Positions 19,147-31,229 of a stretch of DNA of 64,000 nt are shown piece by piece. The first letter of the stretch is position 1; every line of letters starts with the position of its first letter. The notes below the pieces were generated by a model. It was not told the origin of the DNA and ran no database searches. It saw only the letters and a list, made by a program, of their open reading frames with translations. Location of the stretch: positions 2,356,001-2,420,000 of the forward strand of contig NC_010528.1 in the NCBI RefSeq assembly GCF_000069785.1, written 5' to 3'. Origin of the DNA: Cupriavidus taiwanensis LMG 19424 (GTDB lineage: Bacteria; Pseudomonadota; Gammaproteobacteria; Burkholderiales; Burkholderiaceae). The translations under genes and the position numbers were made by a program.

Positions 19147-21972
19147 TCAGTGCGCTTCTTCCCAGTTGGCGCCGCTGCCCACTTCGGCCACCAGCGGCAC
19201 GCGCAACTCGGCCACCGTGCACATCAGTTCCGGCAGGCGCGCCTTGACCAGCTCCAGCTCGTGCTCGGGCACTTCCAGCACCAGTTCATCGTGTACCTGC
19301 ATGATCTGGCGCGTCTGCAGGCCGTCGCGCTCCAGCCAGTCCTGCACCGCGATCATCGACAGCTTGATCAGGTCGGCCGCGGTGCCCTGCATCGGCGCAT
19401 TGATGGCGGCGCGCTCGGCGGCCTGGCGGCGCGGGCCGCTGCCGCCGTTGATATCCGGCAGCCACAGCCGGCGGCCGAACACGGTCTCGACATAGCCCTG
19501 CTCGCGCGCGGTCTGGCGCGTCTCTTCCATGTAGTGGGCCACGCCGGGGTAGCGCATGAAGTAGCGGTCGATATAGTGCCTGGCGGCGTCGCGCTCGATG
19601 CCCAGGTTGCTGGCCAGCCCGAACGCGCTCATGCCGTAGATCAGGCCGAAGTTGATCACCTTGGCGTAGCGGCGCTGCTCGCTGCTGACGGCGTCGCGCT
19701 CGACGCCGAAGATTTCGGCGGCGGTGGCGCGGTGGATGTCCTCGCCGTTGGCAAAGGCGCGCAGCAGGTTCTCGTCGCCCGAGATATGGGCCATGATGCG
19801 CAGCTCGATCTGCGAATAGTCAGCCGACACGATCACGCTGCCCGGCTCGGCGATAAAGGCCTCGCGGATGCGGCGGCCTTCGTCGGTGCGCACCGGGATG
19901 TTCTGCAGGTTGGGCTCGGTCGACGCCAGCCGCCCGGTCACCGCGGTGGCCTGGCCGTAGCTGGTGTGCACGCGCCCGGTGCGCGGGTTGACCATCTTTG
20001 GCAGCTTGTCGGTATAGGTGGACTTGAGCTTGGACAGGCCGCGGTAATCCAGCAGCAGCTTGGGCAGCGGGTAGTCCTCGGCCAGCTTCTGCAGCACCTC
20101 TTCGTCGGTCGACGGTGCGCCGCTCGCGGTCTTCTTCACCACCGGCAGCTTCATCTGGTTGAACAGGATCTCGCCGATCTGCTTGGGCGACCCCAGGTTG
20201 AACGGCTGGCCGGCGGCCTCGTAGGCCGACTGCTCCAGCGCCAGCATGCGCTGGCCCAGCTCGGCGCTCTGCGCGGCCAGCCGTTCGGCGTCGATCAGCA
20301 CGCCGTTGCGCTCGACCTTCTGCAGCACCACCGAGACCGGCATCTCGATCTCTTCGTAGACGCGGCGCAGCCCCGCCGCGGCCTCGACCTGCGGGAACAT
20401 CCTGCGATGCAGGCGCAGCGTCACGTCGGCATCCTCGGCGGCGTATTCGGTGGCGCGGGCCAGGTCGATCTGGTCGAAGCCGATCTGGCTGGCGCCCTTG
20501 CCGCAGACCTCTTCATAGGTGATCGTCTTCAGGCTCAGCAGGCGCTCGGCCAGGCTGTCCATGCCGTGGTTGCGGTGCGAGGCCAGCACGTAGCTCTGCA
20601 GCATGGTGTCGTGCGCCACGCCGCGCAGCTTGATGCCGTGGTTGGCGAATACATGGATGTCGTATTTCAGGTTCTGGCCGAGCTTGGGCCGGCTGGCATC
20701 TTCCAGCCAGGCGCGCATGCGTTCCAGCACGAACTCGCGCGACAGCTGGCCGTGCTCGGGCAGGCCGGCCACGTCGGGGCCGCGGTGCGCCACCGGGATA
20801 TAGCAGGCCTCGCCCGGCGCCGCCGACAGCGAGATGCCGACCAGCTGCGCCTGCATCGGATCGAGCGAGGTGGTCTCGGTATCGATCGCCACCAGCGGCG
20901 CGGATTCGATGCGCCGCAGCCAGTCTTCCAGCATGCCCGGGGTGGTGACGGTCTCGTAGCGGATCTCGGTGGGCGCCGCGTCATCGGCCGGCGGCGCACC
21001 GTCGCCGGCCGACGGCGCAGGCGCATCGAACAGTCCGCCCTGCGCGGGCGCGCTCGTCGCGGCACGGGCGCGGGCCTGGGCGCGCGCGTCGGGCAGGCTT
21101 TCGCCGGTGGCTTCGCGCAGCCAGGTCTTGAAGCCATAGCGCTGGAAAAACGCCACCAGCTGCTCCTTGTCCTCGCCGGTCTCGCGCAGCGCGTGGAAAT
21201 CGGCGACCGACTTGCTCAGGTCGCAGTCGGTCTTGACCGTTACCAGCCGGCGCGCCATCGGCAGCCATTCCAGCGTGTTGCGCAGGTTCTCGCCCACCAC
21301 GCCCTTGATGCCGGAAGCGGCCGCCATCACGCCGTCGAGCGAGCCATGCTCGGCCAGCCATTTGACCGCGGTCTTGGGGCCGACCTTGGGCACGCCCGGC
21401 ACATTGTCGACGGCATCGCCGATCAGCGACAGATAGTCGATGATGCGTTCGGGCGGCACGCCGAACTTGGCCAGCACGCCCGGAGGATCGAGCACTTCGC
21501 CGCTCATGGTATTGACCAGCGTGACGTGCTCGTTGACCAGCTGCGCCAGGTCCTTGTCGCCGGTGGACACCACCGTGCGCACGCCCTGCTCCATGGCCTG
21601 GCGCGACAATGTGCCGATCACGTCGTCGGCCTCGACGCCGTCGACCACCACGATCGGCCAGCCCAGCGCGCGCACGGCCTCGTGGATCGGCTCGATCTGG
21701 CGCGCCAGGTCCTCGGGCATCGACGGGCGGTGTTCCTTGTAGGCCGGGTACAGGTCGTCGCGGAAGGTCTTGCCCTTGGCGTCGAACACGCAAGCGCTAT
21801 ACTCTGCCGGGTAGTCGTTGCGCAACTTGCGCAGCATGTTGATCATGCCGTAGATTGCCCCTGTGGGCAGACCCTCCCCATTCCTCAGGTCCGGCAAAGC
21901 GTGATAAGCGCGATACAGATAGCTCGATCCATCGACGAGCAAGAGTGTTTTTGGACTATCCGACATTCCCAT
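19147..21972 (-). CDS. polA: DNA polymerase I
   Basis: Repair and Okazaki-fragment polymerase of 941 residues. Three domains: N-terminal 5' nuclease (LLLVDGSSYLYRAYHAL onward, about 1-300); a 3'-5' exonuclease with its acidic residues in place (AIDTETTSLDP, LKYDIHVF, YAAEDADVTL); and a polymerase with motif A DYSQIELRIMAH, motif B RRYAKVINFGLIYG and motif C QVHDELVLE. Proofreading should therefore work. The frame extends 111 codons upstream but is antisense to the divergent gene. The best starts are the ATG at 21970-21972 or the one at 21964-21966, the second giving the family N-terminus MSDSPKTLLLVDG; neither has a strong ribosome site. Confidence 0.97.
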   Translation of the reverse strand: MGMSDSPKTLLLVDGSSYLYRAYHALPDLRNGEGLPTGAIYGMINMLRKLRNDYPAEYSACVFDAKGKTFRDDLYPAYKEHRPSMPEDLARQIEPIHEAVRALGWPIVVVDGVEADDVIGTLSRQAMEQGVRTVVSTGDKDLAQLVNEHVTLVNTMSGEVLDPPGVLAKFGVPPERIIDYLSLIGDAVDNVPGVPKVGPKTAVKWLAEHGSLDGVMAAASGIKGVVGENLRNTLEWLPMARRLVTVKTDCDLSKSVADFHALRETGEDKEQLVAFFQRYGFKTWLREATGESLPDARAQARARAATSAPAQGGLFDAPAPSAGDGAPPADDAAPTEIRYETVTTPGMLEDWLRRIESAPLVAIDTETTSLDPMQAQLVGISLSAAPGEACYIPVAHRGPDVAGLPEHGQLSREFVLERMRAWLEDASRPKLGQNLKYDIHVFANHGIKLRGVAHDTMLQSYVLASHRNHGMDSLAERLLSLKTITYEEVCGKGASQIGFDQIDLARATEYAAEDADVTLRLHRRMFPQVEAAAGLRRVYEEIEMPVSVVLQKVERNGVLIDAERLAAQSAELGQRMLALEQSAYEAAGQPFNLGSPKQIGEILFNQMKLPVVKKTASGAPSTDEEVLQKLAEDYPLPKLLLDYRGLSKLKSTYTDKLPKMVNPRTGRVHTSYGQATAVTGRLASTEPNLQNIPVRTDEGRRIREAFIAEPGSVIVSADYSQIELRIMAHISGDENLLRAFANGEDIHRATAAEIFGVERDAVSSEQRRYAKVINFGLIYGMSAFGLASNLGIERDAARHYIDRYFMRYPGVAHYMEETRQTAREQGYVETVFGRRLWLPDINGGSGPRRQAAERAAINAPMQGTAADLIKLSMIAVQDWLERDGLQTRQIMQVHDELVLEVPEHELELVKARLPELMCTVAELRVPLVAEVGSGANWEEAH

Positions 21973-22918
21973 GGACTCAAAATTGACTGGTGCCGCTGCA
22001 GGCGGTGCCTCGACCGCCCCCCTTGCTGACCCGGACGTTGCTGATATCTCCGGCGATACCGTACAACCCCCGCCGGAGGCTGCCTCCGAACACGCCGCGG
22101 CCATTGCCGCGGCGGCCGATGCCGCCGCCGCGGGCAATCCGCCGGAAGTTGCTGCTGAAAAGGCTGCGGCGGCGGCGGCGCGCGCCAATCCGCGCAAGAT
22201 GATCCCCAGCCTGCGTGCGCTGGCCGACGAAGACCGCGCTACCGCAAAGAAGGCGCGCGCTTCGTGGCAAATGTTCACGATTATGGCAGAGTTCATCGAG
22301 GCCACCGAGTACCTGTCCGAGATCCGCCCGGCGGTGTCGATCTACGGCAGCGCGCGCCTGCGCGAGGACTCGCCCTACTACCAGCGCACCATCGAGATCG
22401 CGCGGCTGTTCTCGGACGCCGGCTTTGCCGTGATCTCCGGCGGCGGCCCCGGCATCATGGAAGCGGCCAACAAGGGCGCGCACGCCGGCAAGTCCGCCAG
22501 CGTCGGCCTGAACATCGAACTGCCGCACGAGCAGCAGGGCAATCCGTACCAGGACATTGCCATGCGCTTCCGCCACTTCTTCACCCGCAAGGTCACCTTC
22601 GTCAAGAACTCCGACGCCTTTATCGTGATGCCGGGCGGCTTCGGCACGCTCGACGAGCTGGCCGAGGTGCTGACGCTGGTGCAGACCGGCAAGTCGCGCT
22701 CGGTGCCTGTGATCATGTTCGGCAGCCGCTTCTGGAAGGGCCTGCTCGACTGGTTCCGCTTCACGCTGCTGCCGATGGGCCTGATCGCCGAGCACGACCT
22801 GGACCTGATGAAGATCGTCGACGAGCCGCACGAAGTGCTGGAAGCGGTCTACGACTACTACGAGCAGCGCGGCGGCGACAAGCCGATTCCGCCAAAGGAA
22901 GAAATGTTCTACCTGTAA
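21971..22918 (+). CDS. LOG family protein (TIGR00730-like Rossmann fold)
   Basis: Rossmann-fold protein of the lysine-decarboxylase-like LOG family. Members cleave nucleoside 5'-monophosphates to ribose 5-phosphate and base, and some make cytokinins. The nucleotide-binding signatures SGGGPGIMEAAN (about 155-166) and PGGFGTLDE (about 220-228) are complete. From the ATG at 21971 it has 315 residues, but the first 75 or so are Ala-rich low complexity; a start at 22199 (MIPSLRAL) or at the later Met codons would give a compact protein. If 21971 is right, its start codon overlaps the polA start on the other strand. It ends just before a GC hairpin. Confidence 0.85.
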   Translation: MDSKLTGAAAGGASTAPLADPDVADISGDTVQPPPEAASEHAAAIAAAADAAAAGNPPEVAAEKAAAAAARANPRKMIPSLRALADEDRATAKKARASWQMFTIMAEFIEATEYLSEIRPAVSIYGSARLREDSPYYQRTIEIARLFSDAGFAVISGGGPGIMEAANKGAHAGKSASVGLNIELPHEQQGNPYQDIAMRFRHFFTRKVTFVKNSDAFIVMPGGFGTLDELAEVLTLVQTGKSRSVPVIMFGSRFWKGLLDWFRFTLLPMGLIAEHDLDLMKIVDEPHEVLEAVYDYYEQRGGDKPIPPKEEMFYL

Positions 22919-22919
22919 G

Positions 22920-22945
22920 GCCGGCAGGCGGCCGCCCCTGCCGGC
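22920..22945 (+). terminator. GC-rich hairpin after the LOG family gene
   Basis: Perfect 9-bp stem GCCGGCAGG (22920-22928) and CCTGCCGGC (22937-22945) with an 8-base loop, 2 bp after the stop codon. No T-run follows, so it is a weak terminator candidate. Confidence 0.4.
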
Positions 22946-23149
22946 GGCCCGGGCGCGGCGGCAACGCATGCGCCACCCGGCGCGGTCGCGCAGGTGCCCC
23001 CCGGGGCACGGCGGCGGCCTGTGCGGGACAGGAATTGCTAGAATGGAACCTGTCCGTCTGCCAAGCCCGGTGCCGCCGGGTCGCAGTCCAACCGCCGCAT
23101 GCCGCGGCGCTGCGCGCCTGTCGTGGCGCAGCCCGCACAGGAGCACCTG

Positions 23150-23584
23150 ATGACCTCCCCTTCTACCGTCCGCCCGGTCCGGTCCGCGCGCGCAGCCGCC
23201 GTGGCCGGCGAGCCCGAATCGCCTGCCAGGCGGTCCGTGCCCGCCCTGGCCGCGGCAGCGGCCGCCGCGCTGGCGCTGGCATCCGGCTGGGCCGTCGCGC
23301 AGGAAAGCAATGCGCTGACCCAGCAGGAACTGAACCAGATCAACAACCAGCCGATCGCCCCGGCCGCCAGGTCGCAGCTGAACCAGCCGCGCCAGCCGAG
23401 CTTCCAGCTGAATGAACGCGATGGCACCCAGGTGCGCGAGTACCGCGACAAGGGGCGCGCCACCGACATCCAGGTCAAGTCGGGCTTCGGCACCAGGTAC
23501 GAGATGAGCAAGCCGGAAGACAGCTCGCCCAAGATCCGCGAGCATGACGTCAACCGCGTGCCTTCGGTCAACCTGAAGTTCTGA
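23150..23584 (+). CDS. DUF2782 family exported protein
   Basis: Protein of 144 residues with a basic N-terminus, a hydrophobic Ala/Leu stretch near 27-48 ending WAVAQ (signal peptide), and a small C-terminal domain with the TQVREYRDKGRATDIQVKSG pattern that I recognise as DUF2782. Function unknown; in betaproteobacteria it commonly lies between polA and thrB, as here. A TAGAAT with preceding GC (23039-23044) is a possible -10. GGAG lies 6 bases before the ATG at 23150. Confidence 0.75.
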   Translation: MTSPSTVRPVRSARAAAVAGEPESPARRSVPALAAAAAAALALASGWAVAQESNALTQQELNQINNQPIAPAARSQLNQPRQPSFQLNERDGTQVREYRDKGRATDIQVKSGFGTRYEMSKPEDSSPKIREHDVNRVPSVNLKF

Positions 23585-23597
23585 ACCCGCTTGCCCA

Positions 23598-23622
23598 CGG
23601 CCTGGCCGCAAACGCCAGGCCG
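23598..23622 (+). terminator. GC-rich hairpin after the DUF2782 gene
   Basis: Stem CGGCCTGGC (23598-23606) and GCCAGGCCG (23614-23622) with a 7-base loop in the 129-bp gap before thrB. Without a T-run it may pause rather than end transcription. Confidence 0.35.
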
Positions 23623-23713
23623 CGCCGGCCCTCCGGCAGTCATGCCGCGGCGGCGGCCCGGATTTTGTCCGTAACTGGCGCCGCCGCTTTCCGATTCGCT
23701 TCACACAACGAGT

Positions 23714-24718
23714 ATGGCCGTATTCACCACGGTCTCGCAGGACGAGATCGCCCGCTGGCTGCTGGATTTCGACCTTGGCGAAGTGCGCGAGCTGCGCGGC
23801 ATCGCCTCGGGCATCGAGAACAGCAATTTCTTCCTCACCATGGAGCACGAGGGCCAGACGCGCCAGTATGTGCTGACCATCTTCGAGCGGCTGTCGTTCA
23901 CGCAGCTGCCCTATTACCTGCACCTGATGGCGCACCTGGCCGAGCGCGGCATCCGCGTGCCCGCGCCGATCCCGGCGCGCGACGGCGAGATCCTGCGCCC
24001 GCTCAAGGGCAAGCCCGCCACCATCGTCACGCGCCTGCCGGGCGCATCGCAGCTCGCGCCCGACGCGCAGCATTGCGCCGAGGTCGGCGATATGCTGGCG
24101 CGCATGCATCTGGCCGGCGCCGACTATCCGCGCCGCCAGCCCAACCTGCGCAGCCTGCCCTGGTGGCAGCAGACCGAACGCGAGATCCTGCCCTTCCTCG
24201 ATGCCGGCCAGCGCGCGCTGCTGCAACGTGAAATCGCCCACCAGGCGGCGTTCTTCGCCAGCGCCGCGTACGCCAGCCTGGGCGAAGGCCCGTGCCACTG
24301 CGACCTGTTCCGCGACAACGCGCTGTTCGAGGAAGACGCCAGCGGCCGCCACCGGCTGGGCGGCTTCTTCGATTTCTACTTCGCCGGCAATGACAAGTGG
24401 CTGTTCGACGTGGCGGTCACCGTCAACGACTGGTGCATCGACCTGGCCACCGGCGAACTCGACGCCGAGCGCGCGCAGGCGCTGCTGCGGGCTTATCATG
24501 CGGTCAGGCCGCTGACCGAGACCGAGGCCGCGCACTGGCAGGACATGCTGCGCGCCGGCGCGCTGCGCTTCTGGGTGTCGCGACTGTGGGACTTCTACCT
24601 GCCGCGCGAGGCCGACATGCTGCAACCGCACGATCCGACCCATTTCGAACGCATCCTGCGCCGGCGCCTGGACGCCCAACCCGCGAACCCCGAGAGCGCC
24701 CCGCTCCCCTGGATCTGA
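23714..24718 (+). CDS. thrB: Homoserine kinase (APH-fold type)
   Basis: Phosphorylates homoserine for threonine synthesis. This is the aminoglycoside-phosphotransferase-fold ThrB found in many beta- and gammaproteobacteria, not the GHMP-type enzyme of E. coli. It has 334 residues. It opens [20 protein letters not shown] with the nucleotide-loop [12 protein letters not shown], and the catalytic Brenner-like motif [12 protein letters not shown] lies near 195-206, followed by a [10 protein letters not shown] metal-binding segment. The next gene begins 5 bp after its stop. Confidence 0.93.
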   Translation: MAVFTTVSQDEIARWLLDFDLGEVRELRGIASGIENSNFFLTMEHEGQTRQYVLTIFERLSFTQLPYYLHLMAHLAERGIRVPAPIPARDGEILRPLKGKPATIVTRLPGASQLAPDAQHCAEVGDMLARMHLAGADYPRRQPNLRSLPWWQQTEREILPFLDAGQRALLQREIAHQAAFFASAAYASLGEGPCHCDLFRDNALFEEDASGRHRLGGFFDFYFAGNDKWLFDVAVTVNDWCIDLATGELDAERAQALLRAYHAVRPLTETEAAHWQDMLRAGALRFWVSRLWDFYLPREADMLQPHDPTHFERILRRRLDAQPANPESAPLPWI

Positions 24719-24723
24719 CCCGT

Positions 24724-25530
24724 ATGCAACTACTGGAAGTCCCTGCCAAGGAAGGCTACACCTGGTTCCGCCAGGGCATCTGGCTGTTCCGCAAGAACCC
24801 GCTGACCTTCCTGATGCTGCTGTTCGTCTACCTGATCGCCGCGCAGCTGGCCATCGTGGTGCCGCTGATCGGCATCATCGCGCTGCTGGTGGTCACGCCC
24901 GGCCTGTCGGTCGGCGTGATGACCGCCTGCCGCGACGTGATCCAGAACAAGCGGGTGCTGCCCACCGTGCTGCTGGCGGGCTTTCGGGCCAACGGCAAGG
25001 AAGCCACGCGCAACCTGCTGGTGCTGGGCGGCATCTACGCCGGGCTGGTCTTCATACTGGGGCTGATCGCCGGCGCGGTGGTCGACATGAGCGCGCTGGT
25101 GCCGATCGTGCTGAAGGAAGAAGCGCCGACCGCCGAGGCGGTGCGCCAGCTGTACTACGCCATGCTGATCGGCGCGCTGCTGTACACGCCGATCGCGATG
25201 ATGTTCTGGTTCGCGCCGCTGCTGGCCGCCTGGCACGGCGTGCCGCCGGTCAAGGCGCTGTTCTTCAGCTGGACCGCGTGCTGGCGCAACCGCGGCGCGT
25301 TCTTCACCTACGCGGTGCTGTTCGCGATGCTGCTGGTGGCGATTCCGTTCTTCCTCGAGGCGGTGTTCAGCGCCTTCGGCGCCGAGACCGTGCTGTCGTT
25401 CCTGGTCACGCCGTATTCGCTGCTGATGCTGGCGATCTTGTACTGCTCGTTCTATGCGACGTACCGCGGCTGCTTCAACGTGACCCCGCCGGGGGTCGAG
25501 CCGGCGGCGCCGGCTGCGCCGGGCGTCTGA
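24724..25530 (+). CDS. BPSS1780 family membrane protein
   Basis: Integral membrane protein of 268 residues with five to six hydrophobic helices and the N-terminal signature of the BPSS1780 family (GYTWFRQGIWLFRKNP). Function unknown. It begins 5 bp after thrB and is probably read with it, an order conserved in Burkholderiales as far as I know. The C-terminus is a short Pro/Ala tail. A REP-like hairpin follows. Confidence 0.82.
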   Translation: MQLLEVPAKEGYTWFRQGIWLFRKNPLTFLMLLFVYLIAAQLAIVVPLIGIIALLVVTPGLSVGVMTACRDVIQNKRVLPTVLLAGFRANGKEATRNLLVLGGIYAGLVFILGLIAGAVVDMSALVPIVLKEEAPTAEAVRQLYYAMLIGALLYTPIAMMFWFAPLLAAWHGVPPVKALFFSWTACWRNRGAFFTYAVLFAMLLVAIPFFLEAVFSAFGAETVLSFLVTPYSLLMLAILYCSFYATYRGCFNVTPPGVEPAAPAAPGV

Positions 25531-25535
25531 AAAAA

Positions 25536-25618
25536 CGCTCGCTACGCGATGGTGTGCTCCCTCTCCCGCTTGCGGGAGAGGGGAGCAAACCAGCGGGGCC
25601 CGAGACCGCGCTCGCTAC
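25536..25618. repeat. REP-like hairpin element, copy A
   Basis: Perfect 11-bp palindrome CCCTCTCCCGC (25559-25569) and GCGGGAGAGGG (25572-25582), followed by AACCAGCGG (25588-25596). It is flanked by a 10-bp direct repeat, CGCTCGCTAC (25536-25545 and 25609-25618). It lies between the convergent BPSS1780 and uvrD genes and shares stem and trailing motif with the copy at 40037. Confidence 0.7.
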
Positions 25619-25619
25619 C

Positions 25620-27968
<2,349 letters not shown>

Positions 27969-27995
27969 CGGAAAGGCCTAATGGAATCGCCCGCA

Positions 27996-28001
27996 ATTAT
28001 A
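27996..28001 (-). promoter_or_regulatory. Candidate uvrD -10 element
   Basis: Consensus TATAAT on the minus strand, 27 bp before the uvrD ATG. No consensus -35 is seen at 16-18 bp. No LexA box is evident in the gap. Confidence 0.45.
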
Positions 28002-28111
28002 CCGGGGGGCCCTGTTCCATAAATCACATCCGGCCCGCCCGCCAGCGCGAGCGCATGGGTCGCGCGCCGGCCGCCGCCGGCCACGAAATAGGCACCAGGC
28101 GCCCGCCCCCG

Positions 28112-28117
28112 TATAAT
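28112..28117 (+). promoter_or_regulatory. Candidate valS -10 element
   Basis: Consensus TATAAT on the plus strand, about 107 bp before the valS ATG, within the 255-bp divergent gap. The leader between them is GC-rich; I see no T-box or other known riboswitch. Confidence 0.45.
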
Positions 28118-28223
28118 TTGTGGTTTCACTGGCGCCAGGCCGGCCATCGCAGGCCGCCAGCGACCGCCAGGCGCAGGGCACCGCACCTGCCACGCATCCA
28201 GACGCCAACCTCGACATCCCAGC

Positions 28224-31091
28224 ATGACCGCCCAAGACCAATCGCTTGCCAAGAGCTTCGAACCCGCCGCCATCGAGGCGAAATGGGGCCCCGAGTGGGA
28301 GAAGCGCGGCATCGCCAAGCCGACCTTCGACCCTGCCCGCCCGGACTTCGCGATCCAGCTGCCGCCGCCGAATGTGACCGGCACGCTGCACATGGGCCAT
28401 GCCTTCAACCAGACCATCATGGACGGCCTGGCGCGCCATGCGCGCATGCTGGGCGCCAATACGCTGTGGGTGCCGGGCACCGACCACGCCGGCATCGCCA
28501 CCCAGATCGTGGTGGAGCGCCAGCTCGAGGGCCAGGGCGTGTCGCGCCATGACCTCGGCCGCGAAAAGTTCACCGAGAAGGTGTGGGCCTGGAAGGAAGA
28601 GTCGGGCTCGACCATCACCCGCCAGGTGCGGCGCATGGGCGCGTCGATCGACTGGAGCCGCGAGTACTTCACGATGTCGCCGGAGATGTCGAAGGCCGTC
28701 ACCGAAGTCTTCGTGCGGCTGTACGAACAGGGCCTGATCTACCGCGGCAAGCGCCTGGTCAACTGGGATCCGGTGCTGGGCACCGCGGTGTCGGACCTGG
28801 AAGTCGACAGCGTCGAGGAAGAAGGCTCGCTGTGGCATATCCGCTATCCGCTGGTCGAGGCTGACGCCAAGGGCGGCCTGACCCACCTGACCGTCGCCAC
28901 CACGCGTCCGGAAACCATGCTGGGCGACGTCGCCGTGATGGTGCATCCGGAAGACGAGCGCTATGCGCACCTGATCGGCAAGTCGGTGCACCTGCCGCTG
29001 ACCGGTCGCCAGATCCCGGTGATCGCCGACGAATACGTCGACCGCGAGTTCGGCACCGGCGTGGTCAAGGTCACCCCGGGCCATGACTTCAACGACTATG
29101 CGGTGGGCCTGCGCCACAACCTGCCGCAGCTGTCGATCCTGACGCTCGATGCGAAGATCGTTGCCGACGCCCCCGCCGCCTATGCCGGCCTGGACCGCTT
29201 CGACGCGCGCAAGGCCATCGTCGACGACCTCGACAAGCAGGGCCTGCTGGAAGACGTCAAGAAGCACAAGCTGATGACGCCGCGCAGCGAGCGCACCGGC
29301 AGCGCGATCGAGCCGATGCTGACCGACCAGTGGTTCGTCGCCATGAGCAAGCCGGCGCCGGAAGGCACCTTCTACCCCGGCCGCTCGATCGCCGAGGTTG
29401 CGCTCGAGGCCGTGCAGAGCGGCGAGATCAAGCTTGTGCCCGAGAACTGGATCAGCACCTACAACCAGTGGCTGGGCAATATCCAGGACTGGTGCATCTC
29501 GCGCCAGCTGTGGTGGGGCCACCAGATCCCGGCATGGTACGACGATGCCGGCAATTGCTTCGTCGGCCGCACCGAAGAGGAAGCGCTCGCCAAGGCGAAG
29601 GCCGCCGGCAGCACCGGCGCGCTGCGCCGCGAGGAAGACGTGCTCGACACCTGGTTCTCGTCGGCGCTGGTGCCGTTCTCCTCGCTGGGCTGGCCCGAGG
29701 AAACGCCGGAGCTGAAGCACTTCCTGCCGTCGTCGGTGCTCGTCACCGGCTACGACATCATCTTCTTCTGGGTGGCGCGCATGGTCATGATGACCAAGCA
29801 CTTCACCGGCAAGGTGCCCTTCCATACCGTCTACGTGCACGGCCTGGTGCGCGACTCGGAAGGCAAGAAGATGAGCAAGTCCGAGGGCAACACGCTCGAC
29901 CCGGTGGACCTGATCGACGGCATCGACCTCGACACGCTGCTGAAGAAGCGCACCACCGGCCTGCGCCGGCCCAAGGACGCCCCGAAGATCGAGAAGAAGA
30001 CGAAAAAGGAATTCCCCGAGGGCATTCCGGCCTTTGGCGCCGACGCGCTGCGCTTCACCTTCGCGTCGCTGGCCACGCTCGGCCGCAACATCAACTTTGA
30101 CACCGGCCGCTGCGAGGGCTACCGCAACTTCTGCAACAAGCTGTGGAACGCCACCCGCTTCGTGCTGATGAACACCGAGGGCCATGACTGCGGCATGGGC
30201 CCTTGCAACCAGGACTGCGGCCCGGACGGCTACCTCGATTTCTCGCAGGCGGACCGCTGGATCGTGTCGCTGCTGCAGCGTGTCGAGGCCGAGGTCGAAA
30301 AAGGCTTTGCCGAGTACCGCTTCGACAATATCGCCAACGCCATTTACAAGTTCGTCTGGGACGAGTACTGCGACTGGTACCTCGAGCTGGCCAAGGTGCA
30401 GATCCAGAACGGCACCGAAGCCCAGCAGCGCGCCACGCGGCGCACCCTGCTGCGCGTGCTGGAAACCGTGCTGCGCCTGGCGCATCCGATCATCCCGTTC
30501 ATTACCGAGGAATTGTGGCAAAAGGTCGCCCCGCTGGCCGGGCGTGCCAGCGGCGATGGTGCGGAAACCATCGCATTGCAGCCGTATCCGCTGCCCGCCG
30601 TCGCCAAGATCGACGAAAATGCCGAACAGTGGGTCGCGCGCCTGAAGGAAGTGATCGACGCCTGCCGGAACCTGCGCGGCGAAATGAACATCTCGCCGGC
30701 CCAGCGCATCCCGCTATATGCCGAGGGCGACAGCGCCTTCCTGAAGGCGGCCAGCGCACATATCCAGGCGCTGGCGAAACTTTCGGAGGTGCGCGTCTTC
30801 GAAGATGAAGCTGCCCTGCAGGCCGAAGGCGCCGGTGCGCCGGTCGCCATTGCCGGGGGCAACCACCTGCTGCTGAAGATCGAGATCGATGTCGCCGCCG
30901 AGCGCGCGCGCCTGTCGAAGGAAGTCGAACGCATCGGTGGCGAAATCGGCAAGTGCCGCGCCAAGCTGTCGAACGAGAGCTTTGTCGCCAAGGCTCCGCC
31001 CGCGGTGGTGGCGCAAGAGACGCAGCGCCTGTCCGATTTCGAGCAGACGCTGGCCAAGCTGCAGGGCCAGCTGCAGCGGCTGCCGGCCTGA
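28224..31091 (+). CDS. valS: Valyl-tRNA synthetase
   Basis: Class I synthetase charging tRNA-Val, 955 residues, full length. HIGH motif as HMGH (56-59) after PPPNVTGTL; editing domain with [10 protein letters not shown] and [20 protein letters not shown] at 549-553; anticodon-binding domain; and a C-terminal coiled coil ([20 protein letters not shown]) typical of ValS. It is divergent from uvrD; galU follows after 138 bp. Confidence 0.98.
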   Translation: MTAQDQSLAKSFEPAAIEAKWGPEWEKRGIAKPTFDPARPDFAIQLPPPNVTGTLHMGHAFNQTIMDGLARHARMLGANTLWVPGTDHAGIATQIVVERQLEGQGVSRHDLGREKFTEKVWAWKEESGSTITRQVRRMGASIDWSREYFTMSPEMSKAVTEVFVRLYEQGLIYRGKRLVNWDPVLGTAVSDLEVDSVEEEGSLWHIRYPLVEADAKGGLTHLTVATTRPETMLGDVAVMVHPEDERYAHLIGKSVHLPLTGRQIPVIADEYVDREFGTGVVKVTPGHDFNDYAVGLRHNLPQLSILTLDAKIVADAPAAYAGLDRFDARKAIVDDLDKQGLLEDVKKHKLMTPRSERTGSAIEPMLTDQWFVAMSKPAPEGTFYPGRSIAEVALEAVQSGEIKLVPENWISTYNQWLGNIQDWCISRQLWWGHQIPAWYDDAGNCFVGRTEEEALAKAKAAGSTGALRREEDVLDTWFSSALVPFSSLGWPEETPELKHFLPSSVLVTGYDIIFFWVARMVMMTKHFTGKVPFHTVYVHGLVRDSEGKKMSKSEGNTLDPVDLIDGIDLDTLLKKRTTGLRRPKDAPKIEKKTKKEFPEGIPAFGADALRFTFASLATLGRNINFDTGRCEGYRNFCNKLWNATRFVLMNTEGHDCGMGPCNQDCGPDGYLDFSQADRWIVSLLQRVEAEVEKGFAEYRFDNIANAIYKFVWDEYCDWYLELAKVQIQNGTEAQQRATRRTLLRVLETVLRLAHPIIPFITEELWQKVAPLAGRASGDGAETIALQPYPLPAVAKIDENAEQWVARLKEVIDACRNLRGEMNISPAQRIPLYAEGDSAFLKAASAHIQALAKLSEVRVFEDEAALQAEGAGAPVAIAGGNHLLLKIEIDVAAERARLSKEVERIGGEIGKCRAKLSNESFVAKAPPAVVAQETQRLSDFEQTLAKLQGQLQRLPA

Positions 31092-31229
31092 CCGAGGGGT
31101 CAGCCAGGCGGCCTGCATCACGCCCCTGCCAGCCGGGGGTTCTGTGCGGCATCGTCGGACAGAACCGGACAGACGGCGCCCACGCTGGCTGGCAGGGTTA
31201 TGGACTGGAATCTGAGAGGTACACCTGAT

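Noticed and set aside
18997..22029. 1010-codon plus-strand frame opposite polA
   Set aside because: Antisense shadow of a fully motif-complete DNA polymerase I; composition is that of a reversed frame.
28001..28223. T-box or other riboswitch before valS
   Set aside because: No specifier loop, no T-box sequence and no terminator/antiterminator pair visible; such leaders are not expected in betaproteobacteria.
27978..30521. Long minus-strand frame opposite valS
   Set aside because: valS carries all synthetase motifs in the other direction; the shadow has none.
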